From Algoriphagus sp. CAU 1675 (GTDB lineage: Bacteria; Bacteroidota; Bacteroidia; Cytophagales; Cyclobacteriaceae): a stretch of 64,000 nucleotides of DNA. Numbering within the stretch: the first letter of the stretch is position 1; each line of letters begins with the position of its first letter. The translations under genes were made by a program, and so were the position numbers. Location of the stretch: contig NZ_JARHUI010000005.1 of the NCBI RefSeq assembly GCF_029222925.1, positions 305,508 through 369,507 on the forward strand, written 5' to 3'. Under the pieces are notes generated by a model, which had not been told where the DNA came from, ran no database searches, and saw only the letters and a list, made by a program, of their open reading frames with translations. Of the stretch, positions 54,668 through 64,000 are shown piece by piece.

Positions 54668-57600
54668 TTAATTGAAGATATATCTAACACCTACCTGCAT
54701 TCTCCAGGTATCACCCAAAGAGGTAGAAGTTCTGTAGGTCTCGGTAGGGAATTCGCTGGTACCAGGAATGGTATTCAATCTGTATTGAGGCTGACCAGCA
54801 CTATTTACTCCTCTATAATTCAACAAAGTAGTCTGGTAAGCAAACTTAGGTACACCCCACTCAGAGTTGAACATATTACCGATATTCAAGATATCAATGG
54901 AAAGCTGAAGCTTGTTTTTGGTATCCTTAGAAAATACAAGGTCCTCAGTGATTCTCAAATCAAATCTGTTAACCCATGGTCTAAGCGCACCATTTCTTTC
55001 AGCGATTTTTCCTCTGTTAGCACTTAGGTACTCATCCTGGTTGATATAAGCATCCAAAAGCTGAGCCTGCTGAGCAGCTGTAATAGTCTGTCCATTCAGA
55101 GTAAATTCCTGGAATACCAATTCATTGGCACTGTTTGGAATATACATCAATCTGTTGGAAGCATCTCCGAAGTTACCAGAATAGGTGTAGGAGAATCTAC
55201 CTGCGTCAGAACCTTCGTAGAACAAGGAAATAGTAGTTCTCTCAGTCTGATAAGCGATGTTACCGATCAATCTGTTTGGAATATCAAATCCAGCAAAGCT
55301 CAATTCTGGGTTATTTCTGTCAGACTGAACTGTGGCTGGCCACAAGGAAATTGCCTGAGAACCTCCAGCTGCATCCAAATCTCTGGATCTGGATCTTGTA
55401 TAAGCCACCATGGTTGAGAAACCATTGTCAAATTGCTTTTGCAACTGAGCTGTGATGGAATAATAATCAGCCTTCTTGTTGGCATTTGTCAGATAAAATA
55501 CGTTTCTGAAATCAGCGTCATTGGAGTAGTTCGTTCCATTCCAGTAAGGTCTTGAATCCGGACCGGAAAGAGTTCCGTCTGGAGTTCTCATTACCGGGTT
55601 GTATGCAATTGGAGTACTGATATCTCTAGAGTAGATTAACTCCAAAGTTCCAATAATTCCAAAAGGCAATACCTGATCAACCGCCAAGTTTGTTCTCCAT
55701 ACTTGAGGAAGTTTGAACTTCTTGTCAGTAAGGTTCAACTCATTTGAAAGAGACTGGCCTGGATTTTCAGGATTACCATAAGTTACGTCTGGGTTAAACA
55801 CATAATTTGGACCCAAAGCATTCACCAAATCCTGGCCTTCATAACCAAGACCTCCTCTTACTACACCTGAACCATTAACCTGATTGGACAACCATACGAA
55901 TGGAATACGACCAGAGAAAATACCAGTACCACCACGAACCTGAGTAGTTCTGTCGCCTTTAGCATCCCAGTTGAAACCAACTCTTGGAGACCAAAGTGGG
56001 TTAACTTTAGGGAACTGGCTTACATCCGGAGTGATGTTTCCGTCTGGAGTATCAAACGTCTTGTTCAAATTATCCAAAAGTTGGTTGGTAGGAATATCGA
56101 TTGGATAGAATGGGAAATCCACTCGAAGACCACCTGTAACCTTTAAATTCTGGGTTACCTGATATTCATCTTGCACATAAAATCCAATCTGTCCGAATTT
56201 GGTTTCGTCAACCGGAGGAGTTGTAGAACCATCCAAAGCATATCCTTTTGCAAAAGCATCTGGGTAAGCCCCAGGAGTTTTGTTGATCACAGCATCAACA
56301 AAAGACTGGTAAGAATTGAATCTGTAGAATCCGTTGAATACCGGGTTGAAGGCATTCTTGAAAGTCATGTACTCGAAATTCACACCTAATGTGTAGGTAT
56401 GCTTTCCTTTGTATATAGAGAAGTTATCTGTAAAGTTAAAGATATTGTTCTCCAACAAGTTACCAACAGTAAACAGTTCGTTACCCAAAGAGAAGTAGTA
56501 AAGAAGGTTACCGGATGCATCAGGTTCCAACACTTCAATGAATGGGAATGCCTGACCGCCTGGAACACCTCTTTTAGGATCTGTGATTGATGTATAACCA
56601 ATATTTAATTGATTAGACATATTGGTTCCAATACGGGAGTTAAGTTCAGCAACCCAAGACTGTACCTTTCTGTCGTTCGTATAGTTGGCATTTCTGAAGT
56701 TCATTGCTTCTATACCGGTTCTATTGGTATTTCTAAATCGAGTAGAAATATATCGAATAGAGTTACCATTGGTAGGTACGTCCGTAAATGCAGAATAATT
56801 GTTGTATCTCAAAGATACTTTATGGTTGTCATTTATGTTGTAGTCCAATCTGGCATTGAATCTCTCCTGCTCAGAAGCAAAGGAATAATTTTCGTAAGGT
56901 CCTGTCTCGTATCCATAAAGAGAAGACATTTTCTCTCTAACAAAATCCAATTCAGAAGCAGGTACTCTGGATACCGTCAAACCATCAGGAACAAGACCTG
57001 GTCTTGCTGCAACTTTGGTAAAGCTCGGTACAGCTTCGGTTTCTTTTTCATAGGAAACGAAGAAAAACATTTTGTTCTTGATGATTGGGCCACCAACTCT
57101 GAAACCGGCGATTTCGTTTTTGGAATCACCTTTGTTCAGTCTGGTATCACCGACTTTGTCACCAATCATTTGATCATTTCTAAGGAAATAATAAGCAGAA
57201 CCTGAAATTTCATTGGTACCTGACTTGGTGATAGCGTTTACAGCAGCACCCGTAAAACCAGCCTGACGAACGTCAAAAGGAGCAAGGTTTACCTGAACTT
57301 CCTCAATAGCGTCAAGGGAGATTGGGTTAGAACCAGCAAACTGGCCAGATCCCAAACCGAAGTTGTTATTGTAGATGTTACCGTCAATCGTATAATTATT
57401 GAATCGGCTGTTAGTTCCAGCAAAAGCGGTTCCGTTAGACTGTGGTGTCAAGCGGGTGAAGTCATTGATACTTCTGTTGACAGTTGGTAGGGCATTGATT
57501 TTCTCATTGTTTAGGTTGAGTGCAGCACCTGTTTTGTCAGCATTCATGATCGCATCCTTGCTAGCAACCACTTCAATTGCTTCCAATTCCATTCCATCAG

Positions 57601-57937
57601 ACAAGGTAGCATTGATGGTATAGGTTTGACCCAATCCCAAAACAATTCCTTCAAAAGTTCGGTCCTCAAACCCAACGAATGAAATTCGAACTGTATAAGG
57701 TCCTCCAACACGCATATTAGAAAGAACGAAACGTCCTTCTAAGTTACTTACCGCTCCGTAGCGAGTTCCTGACGGCTCATGCGTCGCAACAATATTTGCT
57801 CCAGGAAGAGACTCACCCGAAGAATCCATAACACTGCCTTGAATATTGGCAGTAGTGACACCCTGTGACATTGCCCATCCCGTACTAAGTACGATGAAAA
57901 ACATTGTCAGCATGTTTTTGAGTAAATTTTGCCTCAT
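54668..57937 (-). CDS. Oar-like TonB-dependent receptor with carboxypeptidase-regulatory domain
   Basis: 1089 residues. Signal peptide (MFFIVLSTGWAMSQ), an N-terminal CarboxypepD_reg-like domain at about 28-110 (NIQGSVMDSSGESLPGANI), a plug domain (VVASKDAIMNADKTGAALN and FAGTNSRFNNYTIDGNIYNNN), and a long outer-membrane barrel ending in DTWRMQVGVRYIFN. Closely resembles the Oar-type receptors of Bacteroidota rather than SusC proteins: no SusD gene is nearby. Substrate unknown; a role in nutrient uptake or cell-surface assembly is typical. A TACCTTTG -7-like element at 57978-57985 lies 40 bp upstream. Confidence 0.9.
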   Translation of the reverse strand: MRQNLLKNMLTMFFIVLSTGWAMSQGVTTANIQGSVMDSSGESLPGANIVATHEPSGTRYGAVSNLEGRFVLSNMRVGGPYTVRISFVGFEDRTFEGIVLGLGQTYTINATLSDGMELEAIEVVASKDAIMNADKTGAALNLNNEKINALPTVNRSINDFTRLTPQSNGTAFAGTNSRFNNYTIDGNIYNNNFGLGSGQFAGSNPISLDAIEEVQVNLAPFDVRQAGFTGAAVNAITKSGTNEISGSAYYFLRNDQMIGDKVGDTRLNKGDSKNEIAGFRVGGPIIKNKMFFFVSYEKETEAVPSFTKVAARPGLVPDGLTVSRVPASELDFVREKMSSLYGYETGPYENYSFASEQERFNARLDYNINDNHKVSLRYNNYSAFTDVPTNGNSIRYISTRFRNTNRTGIEAMNFRNANYTNDRKVQSWVAELNSRIGTNMSNQLNIGYTSITDPKRGVPGGQAFPFIEVLEPDASGNLLYYFSLGNELFTVGNLLENNIFNFTDNFSIYKGKHTYTLGVNFEYMTFKNAFNPVFNGFYRFNSYQSFVDAVINKTPGAYPDAFAKGYALDGSTTPPVDETKFGQIGFYVQDEYQVTQNLKVTGGLRVDFPFYPIDIPTNQLLDNLNKTFDTPDGNITPDVSQFPKVNPLWSPRVGFNWDAKGDRTTQVRGGTGIFSGRIPFVWLSNQVNGSGVVRGGLGYEGQDLVNALGPNYVFNPDVTYGNPENPGQSLSNELNLTDKKFKLPQVWRTNLAVDQVLPFGIIGTLELIYSRDISTPIAYNPVMRTPDGTLSGPDSRPYWNGTNYSNDADFRNVFYLTNANKKADYYSITAQLQKQFDNGFSTMVAYTRSRSRDLDAAGGSQAISLWPATVQSDRNNPELSFAGFDIPNRLIGNIAYQTERTTISLFYEGSDAGRFSYTYSGNFGDASNRLMYIPNSANELVFQEFTLNGQTITAAQQAQLLDAYINQDEYLSANRGKIAERNGALRPWVNRFDLRITEDLVFSKDTKNKLQLSIDILNIGNMFNSEWGVPKFAYQTTLLNYRGVNSAGQPQYRLNTIPGTSEFPTETYRTSTSLGDTWRMQVGVRYIFN

Positions 57938-58266
57938 GCTTTTTTGTTTTTGAAAGTTGGTTTTGAAATAATCCCTGCAAAGGTAAATTTGATCTTATGC
58001 TTTTTGAATTTCTCAAGATTAAATTTTCCGCTGCTAAGTTCACAATTTTTAACAATTCCTTAACCTATATTCGGAATAAAATTCTTTCTATTAATGATTT
58101 TCTTTAACAATGAAATGCCTTTCTTTCGAATTATAGCTTACATTCATTATATTATTTCATAATTTTGAAAAGCATTTAATTAAAATTTCAAACATTTATT
58201 TTGAATCAAAATAAATAATTCAAAGATTAATTTAAACTTATCTAATATTACAAAATATTCTACGTT
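57938..58266. other. AT-rich divergent intergenic region
   Basis: About 330 bp between the divergent receptor and lysoplasmalogenase genes. It holds two -7-like elements, TACCTTTG (minus, 57978-57985) and TAATTTTG (plus, 58160-58167), without convincing -33 partners. No ORF, repeat or RNA gene was recognised. Confidence 0.45.
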
Positions 58267-58956
58267 TTGAAAAACAAGAACATCCTGTGGCTCTATTTGT
58301 TTTTAATTGCCTCCTTAATTGACATGGCTCTGCTTGTAGAGCACATCAACAATTGGAGGTTTTTTTCTAAACCCCTGATTCTTCTAAGTTTAATTGGATA
58401 TTTCTACCAAATCACCAAACCTATTTCCTGGACCATTTTATCCAAAGCGGTAATGGGAGCATTGATTTTTAGCTGGATTGGAGATGTCCTACTGATGTGG
58501 TCTGAATTTTTTATTTATGGGTTGGGAGCTTTCTTTTTGGCACATGTATGCTACATCATTGCATTCAAAGTGGCCCAGTTAAATCATACAAAATTGGCTG
58601 ATGTAAACTTTATCAAAGCCTTTTTTCACAATCTGCCGATTTACCTGGTGGCTGCTTTTATCTATTACATGATCAATCCCCAACTGGGAAACCTGAAAAT
58701 CCCAGTAATCTTATACATTATAATAATAGTCAGTATGGTAAGTACCGCAAGGGAGCGGTTTCAAAAATCCAATGCAGCCTCCTTTTGGCAGGTTTTTATA
58801 GGGGCCTGTTTTTTCTTCGTTTCGGATGGAATTTTAGCGCTCAATAAATTTTATCAACCCTTTTCAGAGGCCGGAATATTGATCATGGGAACTTATGTAA
58901 TAGCCCAACTTTTGATAGTCATGGGAATCCGGTCTCATATGATTCAGCCTAAATAA
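58267..58956 (+). CDS. Lysoplasmalogenase family protein (YhhN/TMEM86)
   Basis: 229 residues with seven to eight membrane helices. Family motifs: SWIGDVLLMWSEFFIYGLGAFFLAHVCYIIAF (around 73-105) and FIGACFFFVSDGILALNKF (around 178-196) carry the conserved Asp residues of YhhN proteins. These hydrolyse the vinyl ether bond of lysoplasmalogens or have related membrane lipid roles. The start is a TTG at 58267, because the first helix (ILWLYLFLIASLIDMALL) would otherwise be lost; the next ATG is at 58324, 19 codons later. Function in this organism is inferred from family only. Confidence 0.75.
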   Translation: MKNKNILWLYLFLIASLIDMALLVEHINNWRFFSKPLILLSLIGYFYQITKPISWTILSKAVMGALIFSWIGDVLLMWSEFFIYGLGAFFLAHVCYIIAFKVAQLNHTKLADVNFIKAFFHNLPIYLVAAFIYYMINPQLGNLKIPVILYIIIIVSMVSTARERFQKSNAASFWQVFIGACFFFVSDGILALNKFYQPFSEAGILIMGTYVIAQLLIVMGIRSHMIQPK

Positions 58957-58982
58957 AAAAAGAGGCTGACGCCTCTTTTTTT
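58955..58982. terminator. Bidirectional terminator between lysoplasmalogenase and aspS
   Basis: AAAAAAAGAGGC-TGAC-GCCTCTTTTTTT with symmetric A and T runs, between the convergent stop codons. Confidence 0.9.
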
Positions 58983-60735
58983 ATTTTTTCAACTGAACCC
59001 GAATCGAAAGTTCTTCAAGCTGTTCTTCTGCAATAGTGCTTGGTGAGTCAATCATCACGTCCCTTCCTGAGTTGTTTTTTGGGAAGGCGATATAATCCCG
59101 GATAGAATCTGAGCCACCAAATATTGCACAGAGTCTGTCAAATCCAAAAGCAATCCCTCCATGTGGCGGTGCACCATATTCAAATGCCTCCATCAAGAAT
59201 CCAAATTGCTTTTGAGCTTCTTCCTCGCTGAATCCAAGGTGCTTAAACATCAACTGCTGGGTAGTTTTGTCATGAATTCGGATTGATCCACCTCCGATTT
59301 CAACACCATTGATCACTAAATCATAGGCATTTGCCCGGACAGCTCCAGGGTTAGTTTCCAAAAGTGGTATATCCTCTTTTTTCGGAGAAGTAAAAGGATG
59401 ATGCATGGCATGAAAACGGGAAGTCTCCTCGTCCCATTCCAACAATGGAAAATCAACCACCCAGAGTGGTTTAAATACAGTCCGGTCACGAAGTCCCAAA
59501 TCTTCCCCCATTTTTAACCTTAGTTCGGACAACTGCTTACGAACGGATTTAGCATCTCCACTCAAAACCAACATCAAGTCACCCGGTTCTGCACCAAAGG
59601 CCTCTGCCCATGCGTTGAGATCGTCTTGACTATAAAACTTATCTACAGTTGACTTGAGACTTCCATCTGAGTTGTACTTGACATGAACCAGACCTTTGGC
59701 TCCTATTTGTGGACGTTTTACCCAATCCGTCAACTCGTCCAATTGTTTACGAGTATATTCTGCAGCACCTTTTGCACAAATCCCCACGATCAATTCCGCA
59801 CTGTCAAAAATCCCAAAGCCTTTTCCCTTTACAAGCTCATTGAGCTCAACAAATTTCATATCGAATCGAAGGTCAGGCTTGTCGTTTCCATAATACTTCA
59901 TTGCATCTGCAAAAGTCATTCGCTTGACTTCTTCCAGTTCAATCCCCATAACTTCCCTGAAAAGGTGGCGGGTAAGTCCTTCGAAAGTATTTAGGATATC
60001 CTCTTGGCTTACAAAGGACATTTCGCAGTCAATCTGGGTGAATTCAGGTTGACGGTCAGCTCTTAAGTCCTCGTCTCGAAAACATTTAACAATCTGGAAA
60101 TACCTATCAAACCCAGAAACCATCAGCAATTGCTTAAAGGTCTGCGGAGACTGGGGCAATGCATAGAATTCCCCCGGGTTTACACGGCTTGGCACCACAA
60201 AATCTCGGGCTCCTTCGGGAGTCGATTTAATCAAAACAGGAGTCTCAACTTCAATGAAGTTTTGGGCATCCATGTATTTTCTGGTTTCCTGCATCATACG
60301 ATGACGAAGTTGAAGCTTCTCTCTCACCACATTTCGACGCAAATCAAGATACCTATATTTCATCCGGAGGTCGTCACCTCCATCGGTTTCATCTTCAATA
60401 ATAAAAGGAGGCACCTTGGCCGGGTTTAATACCTCCAAGTCGCTGACCTTAATTTCAATCGAACCCGTTGGGATTTTATCATTCTTGGAAGTCCTCTCGA
60501 TCACAAGGCCTGAAGCTTTAACCACAAACTCTCTTCCCAACTGCGCTGCTTTTTCCAAAAGATTTTTATCCGTGGAGCCTTCTTCAAAAATCAATTGAGT
60601 CACGCCATAGCGATCTCTCAAGTCAACCCAAATAAGTCCTCCTTTATTTCTTACCCGCTGCACCCAGCCAGCAAGGCTTACTTCTTGGTTTATATTTTCA
60701 AGGCGCAATTCGCCACAAGTATGCGTTCTCAGCAT
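58981..60735 (-). CDS. aspS: Aspartyl-tRNA synthetase
   Basis: 584 residues, the bacterial-type class II enzyme. An N-terminal OB anticodon-binding domain ([22 protein letters not shown]) recognises the GUC anticodon. The catalytic core has motif 2 ([19 protein letters not shown]) and motif 3 ([15 protein letters not shown]), and between them the bacterial GAD insertion (about 290-420). The ATP/Asp-binding [11 protein letters not shown] motif is intact. It is monocistronic; a TATCTTTG -7-like element lies at 60762-60769. It is the enzyme that would have to charge the GUC-like tRNA-like RNAs at 35451 and 36034 if they accept Asp. Confidence 0.96.
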   Translation of the reverse strand: MLRTHTCGELRLENINQEVSLAGWVQRVRNKGGLIWVDLRDRYGVTQLIFEEGSTDKNLLEKAAQLGREFVVKASGLVIERTSKNDKIPTGSIEIKVSDLEVLNPAKVPPFIIEDETDGGDDLRMKYRYLDLRRNVVREKLQLRHRMMQETRKYMDAQNFIEVETPVLIKSTPEGARDFVVPSRVNPGEFYALPQSPQTFKQLLMVSGFDRYFQIVKCFRDEDLRADRQPEFTQIDCEMSFVSQEDILNTFEGLTRHLFREVMGIELEEVKRMTFADAMKYYGNDKPDLRFDMKFVELNELVKGKGFGIFDSAELIVGICAKGAAEYTRKQLDELTDWVKRPQIGAKGLVHVKYNSDGSLKSTVDKFYSQDDLNAWAEAFGAEPGDLMLVLSGDAKSVRKQLSELRLKMGEDLGLRDRTVFKPLWVVDFPLLEWDEETSRFHAMHHPFTSPKKEDIPLLETNPGAVRANAYDLVINGVEIGGGSIRIHDKTTQQLMFKHLGFSEEEAQKQFGFLMEAFEYGAPPHGGIAFGFDRLCAIFGGSDSIRDYIAFPKNNSGRDVMIDSPSTIAEEQLEELSIRVQLKK

Positions 60736-61030
60736 GATTGAAATAGTGTTTTTTAGGAGGTCAAAGATAAAGAATTGCCTCTGACAAGCCTACCAATCTT
60801 TGAGAGATTCGTGGAATTATTGGGTCTTGGCTAAAAGAAAATTCATAAAACAGCGTTTTCGTTGGAGACTTGGTAATTTCCATGGCTAAAAGAGCAAAAG
60901 CTCCATAAAATAAAAAAATGGTATAAAGATTGAGCTGAAATCATTTGAAAAAACCCAAAGGCTTGCAAAAAAGGGAGTTTTTGGTTTTTTTGGGCATCAT
61001 TTCAATTTCCCCCAAAACATTAGAGACTAC

Positions 61031-62350
61031 ATGAACAAAAAGTGGATAGGTATTGCCGCATTAACAATCACCTTAGGTGGTATCGCCTTATTCCGATTAT
61101 CTGAAGTTGATTTTTTCTTAAAAGAACCTTCATTTGAGCCAGAGGAAATTTCATCTGCAGAAAATAATGAAACTTTCCTCTATGGAATCAATGTAACGGG
61201 CTTAAACATCATTGAAGGTACAGTCAGTAAAAACCAAACTCTGGCAAGCATCCTTTCACCATTCAATGTCCCTTATCAAATCATCGACCAGATCGCAAAA
61301 AAATCGAAAGAGGTTTTTGATGTAAGAGGGATTGCAACCAACAAAAAATTCACAATCATCACTCCCGCCGATTCTGCTCAGGCACAATTTTTTATCTACG
61401 AGCCCAATTCATCCGAATACGTGGTCTTTAATCTAGATAGCCTGGACATCTATAAGGCTGAAAAACCTGCAGAATTTAAAACCCGAGAGGCCGGTGGAGT
61501 TATCAACACTTCTTTGTATGTGGACATGTCCAACCTTGGGATTACGCCTGATTTGATTGATATGTTTGCTGACCTTTATGGTTGGTCTGTTGATTTTCAA
61601 AGGCTTCAAAAAGGTGACAAATTCAAAGTCGTTTATGAGGAAAAACTGATTGATGGACAAACAGTTGGAGTCACCGACATCAAATTGGCCTATTTTGAGC
61701 ATATGGGAATGCCCTACCATGCTATTCCTTTTGAACAAAATGGAGAGATGAACTTTTTTGACCAGGAAGGAAACAGTCTGAAAAAAGCCTTTCTAAGAGA
61801 TCCTCTGAAATATTCAAGAATCAGCTCCCGATACAACCTTAGGAGATTTCACCCAGTACAAAAAAGGTACAAGGCCCACTTAGGAACGGATTATGCCGCT
61901 CCAAGAGGAACTGAAATCAGATCCGTTGGTGATGGCACTGTGGTCGAGGCGGGTTACTCTGGTGGTAATGGGAATTATGTGAAAATAAAACATAATGGCA
62001 CCTATACAACCCAATACTTGCATATGTCTAAAATAGGCAGTGGAATCAAAAAGGGAACAAGAGTTCGTCAAGGCCAAGTAATCGGATATGTAGGAAGTAC
62101 AGGCTTGGCTACCGGCCCTCATTTGTGTTTTAGATTCTGGAAAAATGGCAAGCAAGAGGATTGGTTGAAGGAAAAAATTCCACCGTCAGAACCCATTCTT
62201 GCAGCTAACCGCATGGCATTTGAATCCAAAAAAATGGAAGCATTACAGCTTCTGGCTCAAATACCTGCTGGAACCGATGAAAAAGAGAATCTTGCAAGTA
62301 ACTCCTCCCCAGACTTTAAAAATCAAGCAACTGCAGGATCAAAACCTTGA
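61031..62350 (+). CDS. M23-family metallopeptidase (HxC variant)
   Basis: 439 residues. N-terminal membrane anchor (IGIAALTITLGGIALF), a linker with a predicted LysM-like/G5-like beta region, then the LytM catalytic domain at about 265-370. Motif 1 is His283-x3-Asp287 (HLGTD); His331 is in YLHMSK; the HxH motif is changed to His364-Leu-Cys366 (TGPHLCF). The second His is normally a zinc ligand, so Cys366 would replace it. M23 peptidases cut peptide cross-links of peptidoglycan, so it may take part in cell separation or growth. The 300-bp region upstream shows no consensus promoter. Confidence 0.85.
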   Translation: MNKKWIGIAALTITLGGIALFRLSEVDFFLKEPSFEPEEISSAENNETFLYGINVTGLNIIEGTVSKNQTLASILSPFNVPYQIIDQIAKKSKEVFDVRGIATNKKFTIITPADSAQAQFFIYEPNSSEYVVFNLDSLDIYKAEKPAEFKTREAGGVINTSLYVDMSNLGITPDLIDMFADLYGWSVDFQRLQKGDKFKVVYEEKLIDGQTVGVTDIKLAYFEHMGMPYHAIPFEQNGEMNFFDQEGNSLKKAFLRDPLKYSRISSRYNLRRFHPVQKRYKAHLGTDYAAPRGTEIRSVGDGTVVEAGYSGGNGNYVKIKHNGTYTTQYLHMSKIGSGIKKGTRVRQGQVIGYVGSTGLATGPHLCFRFWKNGKQEDWLKEKIPPSEPILAANRMAFESKKMEALQLLAQIPAGTDEKENLASNSSPDFKNQATAGSKP

Positions 62351-62373
62351 AAAAATAATCATTCCACTTTCTG

Positions 62374-62400
62374 AAGCAGGGTGCTATACCCTGCTTTTTT
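62374..62400 (+). terminator. Intrinsic terminator of the M23 peptidase gene
   Basis: AGCAGGGT-GCTAT-ACCCTGCT followed by a T-run, 24 bp after the stop and 36 bp before rluF. Confidence 0.9.
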
Positions 62401-62435
62401 GTTTTATCCCTATTTTTACGGACTAAATTTCAGGT

Positions 62436-63167
62436 ATGGAAAATCCCAAAGCTATCCGAATCAATAAGTATTTAAGTGAAGTTGGCTTCTGCTCACGCAG
62501 AGAGGCAGATTACTTATTGAGTCAAGGGAGAATTACCATAAATGGAAAAGTCCCTGAAATAGGCACAAAGGTTTTACCTGGCGATATTGTTAAAGTGGAC
62601 AATAAAGCAGTTGGGCAACCAGTTGAAAAACATGTCTATATAGCTTTCAATAAACCTGTTGGTATTGTTTGCACTACAGACACTAAAAGTGAAAAAAATA
62701 ATATCATCGATTTTATCAATCACCCGAAACGGATCTTCCCTATTGGCAGATTAGACAAAGAAAGTGAAGGACTAATCTTTTTGACAAGCGAAGGAGATAT
62801 TGTCAACAAAATACTCCGATCCAAAAACAATCATGAAAAGGAGTACATTGTCACCGTTGACAAACCGATTACCGATCGCTTTCTTCAAAGAATGTCCTCT
62901 GGTATCCCAATATTAGGCACAGTTACCCAACCCTGTAAAACCGAAAGAATTAGTAAAAACAAGTTTCGGATAATTTTAACCCAAGGGTTGAATCGCCAAA
63001 TCAGAAGAATGTGTGAGTATTTGGGTTATTCTGTAAAACAATTGAAGCGAATCCGAATTATGAATATCCATTTAGATATTCCAGTAGGAAAATGGAGAGA
63101 TTTCAGTGAAAAAGAATTGGAGGAATTAATGAGCCTGATCTCAGACAGTTCAAAAACTTTTGATTGA
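62436..63167 (+). CDS. rluF: 23S rRNA pseudouridine synthase RluF-like
   Basis: 243 residues, RsuA/RluF family. S4 domain at about 6-45 ([22 protein letters not shown]), then the catalytic motif [20 protein letters not shown] with the catalytic Asp at about 110, and the C-terminal [23 protein letters not shown] region typical of RluF. RluF makes pseudouridine 2604 (with some 2605) in 23S rRNA. Downstream there is a bidirectional terminator. Confidence 0.9.
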   Translation: MENPKAIRINKYLSEVGFCSRREADYLLSQGRITINGKVPEIGTKVLPGDIVKVDNKAVGQPVEKHVYIAFNKPVGIVCTTDTKSEKNNIIDFINHPKRIFPIGRLDKESEGLIFLTSEGDIVNKILRSKNNHEKEYIVTVDKPITDRFLQRMSSGIPILGTVTQPCKTERISKNKFRIILTQGLNRQIRRMCEYLGYSVKQLKRIRIMNIHLDIPVGKWRDFSEKELEELMSLISDSSKTFD

Positions 63168-63188
63168 TTTTTTTCTTAAAGTTGACAT

Positions 63189-63217
63189 AAAAAAAGAGGC
63201 CCAAAAGCCTCTTTTTT
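63189..63217. terminator. Bidirectional terminator between rluF and the OmpA-like gene
   Basis: AAAAAAGAGGC-CCAAAA-GCCTCTTTTTT, with A-run and T-run on each side, lies between the convergent genes. Confidence 0.9.
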
Positions 63218-63240
63218 CAATTAACACTCGTCACTTTTAC

Positions 63241-64000
63241 TTACATCGTATCCACCTTCTTCTGTCTTCCGGTGTAGGAGAAGGCCGCCTTGCCTACTCT
63301 TAGCTCGGTCCTTCTGTTCTGCTGGTGCATCGCCTCGGTGCACTCCATCGAATCGCAGTCGTTCACCGGACGAGTCTCCCCGAACCACTTGTGCTCCATT
63401 CTACTGGACTCGATGCCACGCTTGGTCAGGTAGTCCATCACCACCTGCGCCCTGCGCTCGGACAGTCCCTCGTTGTACTCGTCCGTTCCCCGCTGGTCGG
63501 TATGGCCCTCGATGTACAGCATCAGGTTCGGCATACGCTCCAGCATCACCGCCGTGCGCTCCAGGTCCTTCTTGTGCTGCGGACGGATCGCCCACTTGTC
63601 AAAGTCAAAGTAAACCGTCGGCACGCTGTTGATCATCTCCTGGATCGTGTCAAACAAAGACTCCGGATCGCAGAAGTCCGCTCCCTCCAGCTCCGCCGGC
63701 ATCTCGTACTGCCTGGTCGGATCCGGGAACGCCTCCAGCACCAACTCCGAACGTCTGTTCAGCTGGTGGTCGGACTCCGGACACGGTACCCCGTTCCCGC
63801 AGTCGTTCACCAACTGCTGCTCCCCGAACCACTCCAGACGGATCCGGTCCGCGGAGATCCCGTACTGGGACATGTACTCGGTCACTGCCTTCGCACGGTT
63901 GTTGGACAGACGGATGTTGTACTCATCCGAGGCCCTGGAGTCCGTATGCGATGCCACCAACAGGTCCATAAACGAATACTTCTTCATGATCTCGGCAATC
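63241..64000 (-). CDS. Double OmpA-domain protein, GC-rich, cut by the window edge
   Basis: C-terminal ~253 residues; the frame is open through 64000, so the N-terminus lies outside. Two OmpA-like peptidoglycan-binding domains follow each other. The first has SHTDSRASDEYNIRLSNNRA and the second VYFDFDKWAIRP and GHTDQRGTDEYNEGLSERRA; each has the Asp and Arg that bind diaminopimelate and a short Cys-containing loop (VNDCGNGVPCP, VNDCDSMECT). It probably tethers an outer-membrane complex to the wall. Codon third positions are almost all G or C, and lines sampled here are about 58-65% G+C against roughly 40% in the neighbouring genes. This could reflect very high expression or recent acquisition. 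Confidence 0.85.
   Translation of the reverse strand, partial: IAEIMKKYSFMDLLVASHTDSRASDEYNIRLSNNRAKAVTEYMSQYGISADRIRLEWFGEQQLVNDCGNGVPCPESDHQLNRRSELVLEAFPDPTRQYEMPAELEGADFCDPESLFDTIQEMINSVPTVYFDFDKWAIRPQHKKDLERTAVMLERMPNLMLYIEGHTDQRGTDEYNEGLSERRAQVVMDYLTKRGIESSRMEHKWFGETRPVNDCDSMECTEAMHQQNRRTELRVGKAAFSYTGRQKKVDTM

Noticed and set aside
63401..63832. Additional minus-strand ORFs inside the OmpA-like gene
   Set aside because: They arise because GC-rich sequence has few stop codons; they are shifted frames of the OmpA coding sequence.

Overview
The window looks like a chromosomal segment of a Bacteroidota bacterium, most likely Cytophagales and probably the Cyclobacteriaceae/Algoriphagus group (inference from gene content, not from a search). 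Supporting signs are two secreted proteins with Por/type IX-type C-termini (YPNP motif), an Oar-like TonB-dependent receptor, an NqrF subunit, promoters of the TTTG-N19-21-TAnnTTTG type, no obvious Shine-Dalgarno sites, and moderate G+C (about 40%) everywhere except the last gene. There is no phage, insertion sequence, CRISPR array or rRNA operon; most of it is housekeeping chromosome.

Layout. 1-1265: two OmpH/Skp chaperones (the first cut by the edge) and a thioredoxin. 1296-8113 (minus): RluB; an overlapping four-gene unit (arginase-fold protein, cytochrome b5-like protein, amino-sugar kinase, MurQ) pointing to N-acetylmuramic acid salvage; a lone nqrF; accD. 8337-9971: CstA. 9985-13505 (minus): vanadium haloperoxidase-like lipoprotein, outer-membrane protein, two small membrane proteins. 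13567-18168 (minus): rimP-nusA-infB with a promoter and a leader hairpin. 18501-23960 (plus): mreB-mreC-mreD-PBP2-rodA, the rod-shape elongasome. 23993-28747: a conserved unknown protein, ferredoxin, tdk, recO, rho. 29227-35359: a secreted beta-repeat protein and a 1448-residue AsmA-like protein. 35360-36420: a gene-poor stretch with two tandem tRNA-like RNA genes. 36421-41110: RluD, a PLP enzyme, an AlbA_2 protein, UvrB. 41173-48106: a DUF4105 (Lnb-like) membrane protein, a sorted secreted protein, a GntP permease with RidA, and an MltF-like transglycosylase. 48109-54402 (minus): alpha/beta hydrolase plus a complete RND efflux set. 54668-64000: Oar-like receptor, lysoplasmalogenase, AspRS, M23 peptidase, RluF, and an unusually GC-rich double OmpA-domain protein running off the edge.

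The most unusual element is the pair of 124-nt RNAs at 35451-35574 and 36034-36157 (minus strand). Each has a tRNA acceptor stem, a Leu-like D-arm, a canonical T-arm and an anticodon stem-loop, but also a 55-nt structured variable arm, more than twice the size of a normal class II arm. The two copies differ by compensatory changes in that arm. Each has its own terminator, and one has a consensus promoter. If the anticodon loop is read normally it is GUC, and several aspartate identity positions (G73, G2-C71, C38) are present. I do not recognise this as a described tRNA class.

Other points for review are an AccD lacking most zinc-ribbon cysteines, an arginase-fold enzyme missing two metal ligands, an M23 peptidase with HxC instead of HxH, a structured leader on the rimP operon, a terminator-like leader before the porin/haloperoxidase genes, and the abrupt composition change in the last gene.
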